Origin: Bifidobacteriaceae bacterium
GTDB taxonomy: Bacteria > Actinomycetota > Actinomycetes > Actinomycetales > WQXJ01
Reading direction: 5' to 3'
Assembly (NCBI GenBank): GCA_031278655.1
Contig: JAITJZ010000088.1
Coordinates: 1-54,026 of the forward strand
DNA: 54,026 nt
Below, in pieces: positions 10,900 to 21,409 of the stretch. The notes below the pieces were generated by a model. It was not told the DNA's origin and did no database searches. It saw nothing but the letters and a program-made list of their open reading frames with translations. The translations under genes and the position numbers were made by a program. Position 1 is the stretch's first letter, and the number at the start of each line of letters is the position of its first letter.

Positions 10900-11735
10900 T
10901 GGCCAAGATCCTGGGCGGCCGGCGCCGCCCTAACATCATCGGCGGTTTGTTCGGCTGGATCTGGCTGGTGATCATCCTGACGCCCATCTATTACATGGTG
11001 CTGGCTTCGCTCAGGACCCAGGGCGATTACTACAAGGACAATCCCCTGGTCCCGCCGCTCAAACCATCCATGCGCGCCTACCGGCTGGTCTTCGAGAACG
11101 ACTTTGGCCGCTATCTGCTGAATAGCGCCATCGTCACCTTGGGAGCGGTCGCCATCTTGTTGATCGTGACCCTCATGGCCAGCTATGTGATTGTGCGCAA
11201 CCGGGGCCAGGTGGCGCAGCGCTTGTTCAGGGTCTTCCTGCTGGGCCTGGCCATTCCCGCCCAGGCGACGATCGTGCCGCTGTATTACATGATCACCAAG
11301 ATGGGCTTGTATGACACCTTGATCGCCCTGGTGTTGCCGTCGGTCGGGTTCGGCATTCCAATCACCGTTCTGATCCTGGTGAACTTCGTCAGGGACATCC
11401 CGGGCGAGCTGTTCGAGTCCATGACCATCGACGGCGCCGGCAACTGGCGCACCTTGTGGAACTTGGTGCTGCCGCTGTCCAAACCAGCCGTGGTCACTGT
11501 TGGCATCTACGACGCGCTTCAGGTTTGGAACGGCTTCCTGTTCCCATTGGTGTTGACCGGCAAGCCTGAGGTTCGCGTGCTGCCTTACTCGTTGTTCACT
11601 TACCAAGGCGAGCATGGCGCTGACACCCCGGCCATCCTGGCGGCCGTTGTGCTTTCCGCCCTGCCCATCCTGGCCGCCTACATCATTGGGCGTCGCCAAC
11701 TCGTCGCCGGCCTGACGGCCGGTTTCGGCAAGTAG
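10899..11735 (+). CDS. Sugar ABC transporter permease (MalG-like)
   Basis: ESMTIDGAGNWRTLWNLVLPLSKPA EAA loop; TGATG overlap with the previous permease. Confidence 0.92.
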   Translation: MAKILGGRRRPNIIGGLFGWIWLVIILTPIYYMVLASLRTQGDYYKDNPLVPPLKPSMRAYRLVFENDFGRYLLNSAIVTLGAVAILLIVTLMASYVIVRNRGQVAQRLFRVFLLGLAIPAQATIVPLYYMITKMGLYDTLIALVLPSVGFGIPITVLILVNFVRDIPGELFESMTIDGAGNWRTLWNLVLPLSKPAVVTVGIYDALQVWNGFLFPLVLTGKPEVRVLPYSLFTYQGEHGADTPAILAAVVLSALPILAAYIIGRRQLVAGLTAGFGK

Positions 11736-11802
11736 CCCGGTGACCCCAAGCCGACCCCCGCAGGGCCTGACGGCCCGCACCTGTCGAAGGAGATAGCAGT
11801 CC

Positions 11803-14160
11803 ATGGTTGACAACACCCGGATGCCGTTGCCCGACTCGCAAGCGCCTTGGCGCGATGCCGCCAAGCCGATCAGCGAGCGGGTGGAACTGCTACTGGCGGC
11901 CATGACCTTGGCTGAGAAGCTGGCCCAACTTGGCAGCTACTGGCCGCGCTCGCCCGATGACGTGGAGGGCGAGGTGGCGCCGATGGAAGACGCCATGTCC
12001 GCCGCGCCAAGCACCTTCGAGGCCGCCGCCGAGTTCGGCTTGGGCCATCTGACCAGGGTGTTTGGCGCGTCACCGGTCAGCCCGGCCGAGGGCGTGGCCA
12101 AACACCGGGCTTTCCAGGCGTTCCTGACCAGCAAGACGCGACTGGGAATCGGCGCCATAGCCCACGAGGAATGCCTGACCGGCGTGACCACGCTGGGCGC
12201 GACCGTTTACCCCGCGTCGATCGCTTGGGGGGCGACGTTCGACCCGGCGCTGATCGAGCAGATGGCCGCCGCGATCGGCGCGGACATGTCCAAGATGGGC
12301 GTCCACCAGGGGCTCTCGCCGCTGTTGGACGTGGTCCGGGACTATCGTTGGGGCCGGGTCGAGGAAACCGCCGGCGAGGACCCCTACCTGGTGGGCTGCG
12401 TCGGCGCGGCTTACGTGCGCGGCCTGCAGTCCCAGGGCGTCCTGGCCACGGTCAAACACTTCGCCGGGTATTCGGCATCGCGGGCTGGGCGCAACCACGC
12501 GCCCGTCTCCATGGGGCCGCGCGAATTCGCGGACGTCATCCTGCCGCCGTTCGAGATGGCGGTGCGGGAGGGCCAAGCCCGTTCCGTGATGAACTCCTAT
12601 TCCGATGTCGACGGCCAGCCCGCCGCCACGAATCACTGGCTGCTGACCGAGGTCCTGCGCGAAAACTGGGGCTTCACCGGCACGGTTGTGTCCGACTACT
12701 GGTCCGTGCCGTTTGTCCAGACCATGCACCGCACCGCGGCGGACCTGGCCCAAGCGGGCGCCCAGGCGCTAGCCGCCGGCCTGGACATCGAACTGCCGGA
12801 GACGGCCGCCTATGGTCGGCTGGCCGAACTGGTCGCCTCAGGCGAACTGCCCATGGATGTGATCGACACAGCCGCGCGCCGCGTGCTGACCCAAAAAGCC
12901 CAGTTGGGCCTGCTCGATGCCGGGTGGGAACCAACCGGCGCCGAACCTGACTCGATCGACCTTGATTCTCCCGCCAACCGGGCGTTGGCCGCCCAGGTCG
13001 CCGAGGCGTCGATCATCTTGCTGGCCAATGGCGCCGGCCTGCTGCCACTGGCGCCGACCCCCGGCAAGGTGGCCGTGATTGGACCGGTCGCGGCCGAGCC
13101 GCGCTCAATGTTTGGCTGCTATTCCTATCCCAACCACGTCATGTCGCGTTATGGCGACGGTTCCATGGGCATCACCGCGCCGTCCCTGCTAGAGGCGTTG
13201 ACCAGTCAATACGGTCAGGACGCAGTGGTTTACCGGCAGGGTTGCCCAATCTTGGACGAGGACCGCGGCGGCATCGCGACGGCGGTCGATGCCGCGCGCG
13301 CGGCGGACGTTGTGGTGCTGGCGGTCGGGGACCTGGCCGGGTTGTTCGGCCGAGGCACGTCCGGCGAAGGCTGTGACGCCGAAACCTTGGCGCTGCCGGG
13401 CGTCCAGGCCGAGTTGGTCAGCGCCGTGATGGCCGCCGGGACGCCGGTGGTGTTGGTGGCCATCACCGGCCGCCCGTACTGCCTGGGTGACGGTGTCCGG
13501 GCGGACGCGATAATCCAAGCTTTCATGCCCGGCGCGGAGGGCGCTGGCGCCATCGCGCGCGTGCTGGCGGGCCAGGTCAATCCCTCTGGCAAGCTGCCCG
13601 TGGGCATTCCGGCCGGGCTGGGCGGCCAGCCGTCCACCTATCTCGCCCCCCCGCTGGGCCTGGCCTCTGAGGGGATCTCGAACCTGGACCCGACCCCGGC
13701 CTATCCGTTTGGCCACGGGCTCAGCTACACCGAGTTCGCGCTGAGCGACCTGGAACTGGACGCGGCCGTGATCCCGCCGGACGGCATGGTGACGGTCAGG
13801 GTGACTGTGCGCAACACCGGGACCAGGGCCGGCGCCGAGGTGGTGCAACTCTACCTCGGCGACCCGGTGGCCCAGGTGACCCGGCCGACCAAGCAGTTGG
13901 TTGGCTTCGCCAAAGTGGCGCTCGAAGTCGGCGCAAGCGTTCGGCTCGCATTCCAGTTGCACGCCGACAGGACGGCCTTCACGGGGCTGGACCCCGGCCG
14001 GCGGATCATCGAGCCGGGCGAGTTCCGCCTGTGGGTGGGCGCCTCAAGCGCCGACCTGCCGCTGGAGGCCAGGTTCGCCATTGGCGGCGATGTGCGGGAC
14101 GTCAGCCGGGGCCGGGTGCTGACGACTCCCTGGCAGGTGGAGGCGGTGGGTTCGTCATGA
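11803..14160 (+). CDS. Glycoside hydrolase family 3 (beta-glucosidase/beta-xylosidase)
   Basis: RWGRVEETAGEDPYLVG, VVSDYWSV, C-terminal fibronectin-III-like domain. Confidence 0.9.
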   Translation: MVDNTRMPLPDSQAPWRDAAKPISERVELLLAAMTLAEKLAQLGSYWPRSPDDVEGEVAPMEDAMSAAPSTFEAAAEFGLGHLTRVFGASPVSPAEGVAKHRAFQAFLTSKTRLGIGAIAHEECLTGVTTLGATVYPASIAWGATFDPALIEQMAAAIGADMSKMGVHQGLSPLLDVVRDYRWGRVEETAGEDPYLVGCVGAAYVRGLQSQGVLATVKHFAGYSASRAGRNHAPVSMGPREFADVILPPFEMAVREGQARSVMNSYSDVDGQPAATNHWLLTEVLRENWGFTGTVVSDYWSVPFVQTMHRTAADLAQAGAQALAAGLDIELPETAAYGRLAELVASGELPMDVIDTAARRVLTQKAQLGLLDAGWEPTGAEPDSIDLDSPANRALAAQVAEASIILLANGAGLLPLAPTPGKVAVIGPVAAEPRSMFGCYSYPNHVMSRYGDGSMGITAPSLLEALTSQYGQDAVVYRQGCPILDEDRGGIATAVDAARAADVVVLAVGDLAGLFGRGTSGEGCDAETLALPGVQAELVSAVMAAGTPVVLVAITGRPYCLGDGVRADAIIQAFMPGAEGAGAIARVLAGQVNPSGKLPVGIPAGLGGQPSTYLAPPLGLASEGISNLDPTPAYPFGHGLSYTEFALSDLELDAAVIPPDGMVTVRVTVRNTGTRAGAEVVQLYLGDPVAQVTRPTKQLVGFAKVALEVGASVRLAFQLHADRTAFTGLDPGRRIIEPGEFRLWVGASSADLPLEARFAIGGDVRDVSRGRVLTTPWQVEAVGSS

Positions 14161-14285
14161 GGCGGCCAGACGGCATCGGATTGATAGTTTTCGTGTGTGA
14201 TCTGCCCGCCGGACTGGCCTTTTGCCGAGTGCTTGAACGGCGCGTGCGATAGACTTTCGTCGGCGATTTTAAGAGATGAGGCATC

Positions 14286-15329
14286 GTGCCGAGACCGGGA
14301 ACCAAGGCAACGCTGGTCACTGTGGCGCGGCAGGCGAATGTTTCGGTCGCCACCGCGTCCAAGGTGCTGAACGGGCGCAGCGGCGTTGGCCCGGCCACAC
14401 GTGACCGTGTTCAACAGGTGATGACGGACCTGGGCTACCGGCCGACCACGGCCCGCGTCACCTTGCCGGGCCTCCAAACCAAACGCATCGCCGTGGCCTT
14501 CTCCGGGTTTGACCAAGCGATGTATTCCGGTCAGATGCTTCACTCGATCTTGGCGAACGCCCGGGACGACCAACTTCAGATCATGGTCTCGATGGAGGAT
14601 CCGTCCGAACCCTTGCCGGACAACCGCGCGAACGCTTGGGCCCGGGCACTCCTGGGCGGCGGCTGCCAGGGCGCCGTGTTCATCACCTGCGAACTCACCC
14701 GGGCGCAACTCGACGCCATCAACCGGATCGACTTGCCGGTGGTGGCGGTTGACTCGTATTCGCTGTTGACCGTCGGCACGGTGACGGTGGGCGCCGCCAA
14801 CTTCACCGGCGGCATGGCCGTGGCTCAGCATCTGATTGAGCTGGGGCACACGCGCATCGGTGTCATCTCCGGCGAAATGAGGTCCACCTTTGCGGCCGAA
14901 CGCGCCCACGGATCGTTGGCCGCCATGCTTGACGCCGCCCTGCCCAACCCCCAGGAATTGATGCGCGAGGGCCACTTCAGCTACGAATCGGGGCTTGACC
15001 TTGGCGGCGAACTGCTGGACCTGCCCCAACCGCCAACCGCGATCATCGCCAACTGCGATGTGTGCGCCTGGGGCGTGATGCAGGCGGCCCGCCGTCGCGG
15101 CCTGAGGGTGCCTGAGGACCTGTCCGTGACCGGCTTCGACGGCACGCGCCTGGCGGGCTGGTCGACCCCGCCTCTGACCACGGTGGTCCAGCCGCTGCCG
15201 GAGATCGCGCGCATGGCCCTGCGCGTCATCACCAACATGATTGACGGCCACCCGCCGGATTCGCCCCGGATCCAACTGGCCACCCGCCTAGTGGTGGGCG
15301 GCACAACGGCGCCGCCCGCGAAGCGCTAG
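14286..15329 (+). CDS. LacI-family transcriptional regulator
   Basis: TLVTVARQANVSVATASKVLNGRSGVGPATRDRV HTH; adjacent to the ABC/GH3 cluster. Confidence 0.93.
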   Translation: MPRPGTKATLVTVARQANVSVATASKVLNGRSGVGPATRDRVQQVMTDLGYRPTTARVTLPGLQTKRIAVAFSGFDQAMYSGQMLHSILANARDDQLQIMVSMEDPSEPLPDNRANAWARALLGGGCQGAVFITCELTRAQLDAINRIDLPVVAVDSYSLLTVGTVTVGAANFTGGMAVAQHLIELGHTRIGVISGEMRSTFAAERAHGSLAAMLDAALPNPQELMREGHFSYESGLDLGGELLDLPQPPTAIIANCDVCAWGVMQAARRRGLRVPEDLSVTGFDGTRLAGWSTPPLTTVVQPLPEIARMALRVITNMIDGHPPDSPRIQLATRLVVGGTTAPPAKR

Positions 15330-15468
15330 CCTCGCGCACGGTTCGGGCGGGGGTGGTTGATGCGCTAAGGTGGGGAGTTGCCGTGTGACGGCCGCGGTTC
15401 CGAGTGCCCGGGTGGATCGGCCCCGGTGCTCCGCGCAACGACCAACAACTAAGGAGTGAACTAGAGCC

Positions 15469-15738
15469 ATGCCGCTCGACTCTGCCACCAAGGCAAAGAT
15501 CATCGCCGAGTACGGCGCCCGTGAGGGCGACACCGGCTCGCCGGAAGTCCAGATCGCGCTGCTGACGCAACGCATCAAAGACTTGACCGAGCATTTCAAG
15601 GTCCACGCGCACGATCACCACTCGCGCCGGGGGCTGCTGTTGTTGGTGGGCCAACGCCGCCGCCTGCTGGGCTACCTGGAGTCGATCGACGTGGAGCGCT
15701 ACCGCTCCGTCGTCAAGCGGCTCGGTTTGCGCCGCTAG
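15469..15738 (+). CDS. rpsO: 30S ribosomal protein S15
   Basis: [57 protein letters not shown] sequence. Confidence 0.98.
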   Translation: MPLDSATKAKIIAEYGAREGDTGSPEVQIALLTQRIKDLTEHFKVHAHDHHSRRGLLLLVGQRRRLLGYLESIDVERYRSVVKRLGLRR

Positions 15739-15780
15739 CGGACACAACTGAAGACAGACAACTGAAAAGTGACACCAGCC

Positions 15781-15810
15781 AGGACTGATTCCCGCATGAA
15801 TCGCGGTCCT
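15781..15810 (+). promoter_or_regulatory. Imperfect hairpin in the rpsO-pnp intergenic region
   Basis: AGGACtgATTCccgcatGAATcgcGGTCCT. Confidence 0.4.
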
Positions 15811-15979
15811 CGGTAGTGGCTTCCGTAAGCGCGGCGCGAGGCGCCCTGTTCTGGCCGACCGGGCCAGACGGCATCGGGCATAAACGGCCCCGGCGACCCG
15901 GCGTTTACGTGAGCCTCGATCGAAGACCGCCCGGGAACGCCTGGCTCTGACGAACACAGAGCGATAAAGGAGGGCACCC

Positions 15980-18292
15980 ATGGAGGGTCCTGAAATCACA
16001 TACTCCGAGGCCACCATCGACAACGGGCCGTTCGGCCGTCGGCTGGTCAGATTCGAGACCGGGCGGTTGGCCCGGCAGGCGGGCGGGGCGGTCGCCGCCT
16101 ACCTAGACGGCGAAACAATGGTCCTGTCGACCACGACGGCGGGCAAACACCCCCGCGAAGGCTTCGACTTCTTCCCGCTGACCGTAGACGTGGAAGAACG
16201 CATGTACGCTGCCGGGCGCATCCCCGGCAGCTTCTTCAGGCGCGAGGGGCGGCCAACAACTGACGCCATCCTGGCCTGCCGCCTGATCGACCGGCCGCTG
16301 CGGCCCCTGTTTGTCAAGGGCCTGCGCAACGAGGTCCAGGTGGTCGAGACCATCCTGGCGATCAACCCCGAGGACTCCTACGACGTGCTGGCGATCAACG
16401 CCGCGTCGCTGTCCACGCAAATCGCGGGACTGCCGTTCTCGGGACCGGTCGCAGGCACCCGCCTGGCGCTGGTCGACGGCCGCTGGGTGGCCTTCCCGCG
16501 CTGGTCGGAACGCGAACGGGCGGCCTTCGAGATGGTCGTGGCCGGGCGGATCGTCGGCGATGACGTGGCCATCGCCATGATCGAGGCTGAGGCCGGCGAA
16601 CGCGCCTGGGACCTCATCAAGCACCAGGGCGTCGCCGCGCCGACCGAAGACGTGGTGGCCCAGGGCCTTGAGGCCGCCAAGCCGTTCCTGCGCGAACTCT
16701 GCCTCGCCCAGCAGCGCCTGGCCGACCAGGTCTCGAAGCCGACCCGCGAGTTCCCGCTGTTCCCGGATTACCAGGAGGACGCCTACCAGGCGACCGCGCA
16801 ACTGGTAACCGACAAACTCAGCCAGGCCATCCAGATCGCGGACAAGCAAGCCCGCGAGACCAGGCTGGATGAGATCAAGAACGAGGCGCTGGGCGCGTTG
16901 GAGGCCAATTTCCCGGAGCGCGACAAGGAAATCGCGGCGGCCGTGCGGGCCATCACCAAGCGACTGGTCCGCGAGCGCGTCCTCAAAGACGGCCTCCGGA
17001 TCGACGGGCGGACGCTGCGCGACATCCGCACCCTCTCGGCTGAGGTCGAGGTCCTGCCGAGGGTCCACGGCTCGGCCCTGTTCGAGCGCGGCGAGACGCA
17101 GATCCTGGGCGTCACCACCCTCAACATGCTGCGCATGGAGCAGCAGATCGATTCGCTCAGCCCGGTCACGCACAAGCGTTACATGCACAACTACAACTTC
17201 CCGCCCTATTCGACCGGCGAGACCGGCCGGGTCGGCAGCCCCAAGCGGCGCGAGATCGGGCACGGGGCGCTGGCGGAACGAGCCCTGATCCCGGTGCTGC
17301 CCAGCCGCGAGGAGTTCCCCTACGCCATCCGCCAGGTCTCAGAGGCGCTCGGCTCGAACGGCTCGACCTCGATGGGCTCGGTCTGCGCCTCGACGTTGTC
17401 GCTGCTGAACGCCGGCGTGCCGCTGAAGGCGCCGGTCGCGGGCATCGCCATGGGCCTGATGAGCGACACCGTTGACGGCGAGGTCCGCTACGCCGCCCTG
17501 ACCGACATCCTGGGCGCCGAAGACGCCTTCGGCGACATGGACTTCAAGGTCGCGGGCACTTCTGAGTTCGTCACCGCCATCCAGTTGGACACCAAATTGG
17601 ACGGGATTCCGGCCTCGGTGCTGGCGGCGGCGCTGACCCAGGCCCGCGAGGCCCGGTTGCACATCCTGTCGGTCATGAACCAGGCGATCGACGGCCCGGA
17701 CGAGCTGAACCCGCTGGCCCCGCGCGTCATCACCGTCAAGGTGCCGGTGGACAAGATCGGCGAGGTGATCGGGCCGAAGGGCAAGATGATCAACCAGATT
17801 CAGGACGAGACCGGCGCCGACATCTCGATCGAGGACGACGGCACCGTCTACATCGGCGCGACCGACGGCCCCTCGGCCGAGGCGGCGCGGGCGCAGATCA
17901 ACGCCATCGCCAACCCGCAAATGCCGCAGATCGGCGAGCGGTTCGTCGGGACCGTCGTCAAGACCACCACTTTTGGCGCCTTCGTCTCGCTGACGCCGGG
18001 CAAAGATGGGCTCTTGCACATCTCGCAGATCAGGCGCCTGGTTGGCGGCCGCCGGGTCGAGAACGTCGAAGACGTCCTGCAGGTGGGCCAGAAGGTCCAG
18101 GTTGAGATCGCGGAGATCGACCCGCGCGACAAGTTGTCGCTGCACGCAGTGGTGGACGATGCCGTCGAGGCGGCGGCCGCTGGCGGCGGCGCTGGCGCTG
18201 AGGGCGGGTCGGGCGACGAGCGCCGGGAGCGCTCGCGGCGCCGGCGCGAGCGCCACACCCACATCCACAGCGAGGACCGGGACGAGAGTTGA
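15980..18292 (+). CDS. pnp: Polyribonucleotide nucleotidyltransferase
   Basis: RNase PH repeats, KH ([26 protein letters not shown]) and S1 domains. Confidence 0.98.
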   Translation: MEGPEITYSEATIDNGPFGRRLVRFETGRLARQAGGAVAAYLDGETMVLSTTTAGKHPREGFDFFPLTVDVEERMYAAGRIPGSFFRREGRPTTDAILACRLIDRPLRPLFVKGLRNEVQVVETILAINPEDSYDVLAINAASLSTQIAGLPFSGPVAGTRLALVDGRWVAFPRWSERERAAFEMVVAGRIVGDDVAIAMIEAEAGERAWDLIKHQGVAAPTEDVVAQGLEAAKPFLRELCLAQQRLADQVSKPTREFPLFPDYQEDAYQATAQLVTDKLSQAIQIADKQARETRLDEIKNEALGALEANFPERDKEIAAAVRAITKRLVRERVLKDGLRIDGRTLRDIRTLSAEVEVLPRVHGSALFERGETQILGVTTLNMLRMEQQIDSLSPVTHKRYMHNYNFPPYSTGETGRVGSPKRREIGHGALAERALIPVLPSREEFPYAIRQVSEALGSNGSTSMGSVCASTLSLLNAGVPLKAPVAGIAMGLMSDTVDGEVRYAALTDILGAEDAFGDMDFKVAGTSEFVTAIQLDTKLDGIPASVLAAALTQAREARLHILSVMNQAIDGPDELNPLAPRVITVKVPVDKIGEVIGPKGKMINQIQDETGADISIEDDGTVYIGATDGPSAEAARAQINAIANPQMPQIGERFVGTVVKTTTFGAFVSLTPGKDGLLHISQIRRLVGGRRVENVEDVLQVGQKVQVEIAEIDPRDKLSLHAVVDDAVEAAAAGGGAGAEGGSGDERRERSRRRRERHTHIHSEDRDES

Positions 18293-18302
18293 CGCTGGGC
18301 CG

Positions 18303-19619
18303 GTGGCGGGTCTGCCAGGGGGCTTGGCGGCGCCGGCCGAGTTGACGGCGCTGCCAAGCGGGGCGCGCGTGCTGACCGAGCGCGTGCCCGCCGCCCGTTC
18401 CTTCACGGTCGGGTTCTGGATGCAGGTCGGCTCGCGGGATGAGGCGTCCGGCCAGTACGGCTCGACGCATTTCCTGGAGCACCTGCTGTTCAAGGGCACC
18501 CGCAAGCGCGGCGCCCAGGACATAGCGACGGCTTTCGACGCTGTCGGCGGCGAGTTCAACGCCGCCACCGCCAAGGAGTCGACCTGCTATTACGCCCGCG
18601 TGCTGGGGAAGGACGCCGCCTTGGCGGTCAAGGTCCTGGCCGACATGCTGACATCTTCGGTGCTGGACCGCCTCGATTTTGAGAACGAGCGCGGCGTCAT
18701 CTTGGAAGAACTGGCCATGAACCAGGACGACCCGGCCGATGTCGCCCATGAGGCTTTCGCCGCCGCCGTCTATGGCGATCACCCGCTGGCGCGCCCGATC
18801 GGCGGGCGCCCCAGCGACATCCAGGCTGTTGGCCGCGATTCGGTCTGGGACCACTATCAGCGTCATTACCGCCCCTGGAACTTGGTGGTGACCGCCTCCG
18901 GCGACCTCGCCCACGCGGAGGTCGTGGCCCTGGTCGAAGCCGGGCTGGAGCTTGGCGGTTGGGGGGCGCCGGCCCTGGGCGCCCACGCGCCGAGGCCGCT
19001 GCGGCCGACAGGCCCGGCGACGGCGTTGCCGGTCAAAGGACAGGTGGTGGGATTGGCGCGGCCCACGGAACAGGTTCAGGCGCTGATCGGATGCGAGGGT
19101 CTGACCGCCACCGACGAGCGCCGTCACGCGCTGGCCGTGCTCAGCGCAGCACTGGGCGGCGGCATGTCCTCGCGCCTGTTCCAAGAGATCCGGGAGAAGC
19201 GCGGCCTGGCCTATTCGACCTATTGCTTCAGCGCCTCGCATTCTGACGCCGGCTCGTTCGGCGTTTACGCCGGTTGCACCCCTGGCGCCGTCGGCGAGGT
19301 GACGGCGCTGATGGAGGCGCAGTGGGAGCGCCTGGGGCGCGAAGGTCTGGCTGACGGCGAGTTGGAGCGGGTCAAGGGCCAGCTGACCGGCGGCACATTG
19401 TTGGCCTTGGACGAGCCCTACGCCCTGATGAACCGCCTCGGCCGGGCGGCCACCCTGACCGGCGAACTGCCGCCGGTCGAAGAACTCATCGCCAGGGTCA
19501 ACGCCGTCACGGCCGATCAGGTTTCCGACTTGGCGGCGGACCTGGCCGCCCGCCCCCGTTCCCGCGTCATCGTCGGCCCGTCGAAGGACCCTCAGACGCA
19601 GTCGCAATACTCGACGTAG
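18303..19619 (+). CDS. M16-family zinc metallopeptidase (processing-peptidase-like)
   Basis: HFLEHLLFKGT (HxxEH motif); downstream of pnp; GTG start inferred. Confidence 0.93.
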   Translation: MAGLPGGLAAPAELTALPSGARVLTERVPAARSFTVGFWMQVGSRDEASGQYGSTHFLEHLLFKGTRKRGAQDIATAFDAVGGEFNAATAKESTCYYARVLGKDAALAVKVLADMLTSSVLDRLDFENERGVILEELAMNQDDPADVAHEAFAAAVYGDHPLARPIGGRPSDIQAVGRDSVWDHYQRHYRPWNLVVTASGDLAHAEVVALVEAGLELGGWGAPALGAHAPRPLRPTGPATALPVKGQVVGLARPTEQVQALIGCEGLTATDERRHALAVLSAALGGGMSSRLFQEIREKRGLAYSTYCFSASHSDAGSFGVYAGCTPGAVGEVTALMEAQWERLGREGLADGELERVKGQLTGGTLLALDEPYALMNRLGRAATLTGELPPVEELIARVNAVTADQVSDLAADLAARPRSRVIVGPSKDPQTQSQYST

Positions 19620-21409
19620 CCCCAGGCGCAAGAGGCGCCGGCTTTCACCAGTTCGGCCGAGGAGAGCGGTTCGTCGAACGGGCAGGTGCGCGTGACGGTG
19701 GCAGATGTCGGCGAGGGAGTGGGTGTGGGCGTCTGGATGACCGTGTTGGCGCCGCTGCCTTGCCCCGTGGCCAAGGCGTCGAAGGCCGCCCCAGCGGATT
19801 CCAGGTCGGTCAGCCTCGGGGTGGCCTTGACCGAGCACAGTTCCAGATCGTAAAGGGCCCCGGCCACGGCGTTGGCGCGGTCCTCGAACCACGGCCGGAG
19901 CTGACTGCCGCCCTTGACGTATTGGCTGTACTTGATGCCGGCCTCGTCCCAGACCAGCCCGAAGCGAAGCATCAACACGTAGGCGTAGTAGAAGGCGTTG
20001 AGCGTTTCTTGGTTGTGCAGATTCTCCTCGACCAGTCGCTCGCCGAGCCCGCTCCAGACTTCCCAGGCTTGGTTGTAATAGACATTGGCCAGGATGGCCA
20101 TCCGGCTGGCCTCGGACTTGGGGATCTCGGCGAAAGGAGTGTACTTGCCGACCGGCGAGATGGCCACGAGGTTGGCGATGACCCCGCCCAGTTCGTAGGC
20201 GATCAAACCGGAACCGCCGGCCAGTTTCGCAATGACGGCCTCGGCGGCTTTGTCGGAGAAGAAGGCGGCGGACTTGTCCGCGGCCGTCATGACGTAGGTG
20301 TTGCCTGGCGCCGCCAAGGTGTTGGCGACTTGGCGGAGGTCGCTCAAGGCTGTTTGGTCCAGGAACGGGCGGCCCGCCCGGGACAGGGTCTTGTCGGAGA
20401 ACACGTTTTGCGCCGCTTTGACGGCTGTGGTGTCGGCGTTGAGTCGCTCGTAAATCGTGTTCGCGATGTCCCACATCAGCAACCCGGCGTCAACCGCCGT
20501 CCCGGCTTTCTGGGCCGCCTCAGCCAGCTTCGCGCGGAACGGCTCGTTGTCGAAGAAACTGATGTAGCTAGCCATCCGGTCGAGCGGGTCGTCCATCCAG
20601 GCGATCGCGAGCAGGCGGTCGTCCTGGAGGAGGTTCGCGATCTCGAGTCCCGCCCCGGCGGCATCTTTGGTGGTCTTGATCGTCTCGACGACCTCGTTGA
20701 TCGATTCGGTCCTGGCGGCGGCCTTGGTCTTGACCGCGTTGTATGTCATGGTGTTGGCGTCCATGGCGGCGTAGATCGCGTCCTTCCGCCACCCGCCGGA
20801 GATCAAGTCATAGATGCTCTTGCCGCCGGGGTTGATGAAATCGACCAGGTTGTCGAAGAACAGTCTGACTCCGGATTCGGCGATCGCCTGGGGCGCGAGC
20901 TTCTGGTCAAAGACGAAGGCGAAGGCTTCCCAGAAGGTCACTTCGGGCATGTCCACCCAGACCGTCTGCGTCGGGATGTCGAAGGTGACAGTGGCGCCCA
21001 GATAGGTGAACGCCAGGTAGACCGGCGCCAACAGCTTCCCACCTTGTTCGATCAGGCGGATTGGATAGGTTTCGCTGGTGTCGCCGTTGTCGACCGACTC
21101 GCTGAGCGTTTGGGCGTCGGGGTCCAGGGTGACAACCCTGAGGCGGCCCGCGTGCCGCAGGACCCGCTGCCCGTCTTCGCTGGATGATGAGAAACGGGTG
21201 ATGCCTGCGATCCAGCCGATGTCGGCGAACAACTGGCCGTCGCTCAGCCAGAAGACTCTGTCCTGGCTGGGGCCGCCGTTGAGGCTGACAGACAGGTGGT
21301 GTTCGACGGCCTCTCCGGCCGCGCGCGACGGCGCCGGGCCGAGGGCCGCGATCCCGGCCAGCGCGAGCGTCGCGGCCAGGGCCAACCGCAAGGGCCTATG
21401 GGTTCGCAT
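19592..21409 (-). CDS. Secreted protein of unknown function, copper-amine-oxidase-N-like N-terminal region and large helical C-terminal region
   Basis: Signal peptide MRTHRPLRLALAATLALAGIAALGPAPSRA; start ATG at 21409-21407. Confidence 0.75.
   Translation of the reverse strand: MRTHRPLRLALAATLALAGIAALGPAPSRAAGEAVEHHLSVSLNGGPSQDRVFWLSDGQLFADIGWIAGITRFSSSSEDGQRVLRHAGRLRVVTLDPDAQTLSESVDNGDTSETYPIRLIEQGGKLLAPVYLAFTYLGATVTFDIPTQTVWVDMPEVTFWEAFAFVFDQKLAPQAIAESGVRLFFDNLVDFINPGGKSIYDLISGGWRKDAIYAAMDANTMTYNAVKTKAAARTESINEVVETIKTTKDAAGAGLEIANLLQDDRLLAIAWMDDPLDRMASYISFFDNEPFRAKLAEAAQKAGTAVDAGLLMWDIANTIYERLNADTTAVKAAQNVFSDKTLSRAGRPFLDQTALSDLRQVANTLAAPGNTYVMTAADKSAAFFSDKAAEAVIAKLAGGSGLIAYELGGVIANLVAISPVGKYTPFAEIPKSEASRMAILANVYYNQAWEVWSGLGERLVEENLHNQETLNAFYYAYVLMLRFGLVWDEAGIKYSQYVKGGSQLRPWFEDRANAVAGALYDLELCSVKATPRLTDLESAGAAFDALATGQGSGANTVIQTPTPTPSPTSATVTRTCPFDEPLSSAELVKAGASCAWGYVEYCDCV

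Noticed and set aside
15863-15880. Functional Neisseria-type DNA uptake sequence
   Set aside because: Only the ATGCCGTCTG core is shared, in an unrelated phylum; reported only as an over-represented motif.
18030-20474. 814-aa minus-strand ORF
   Set aside because: Overlaps the M16 gene and the secreted gene in another frame; Arg/Gly/Pro-rich antisense translation without recognisable domains.
19760-21187. 475-aa + strand ORF opposite the secreted-protein gene
   Set aside because: Antisense frame opened by high GC; the minus-strand frame has a signal peptide and natural composition.
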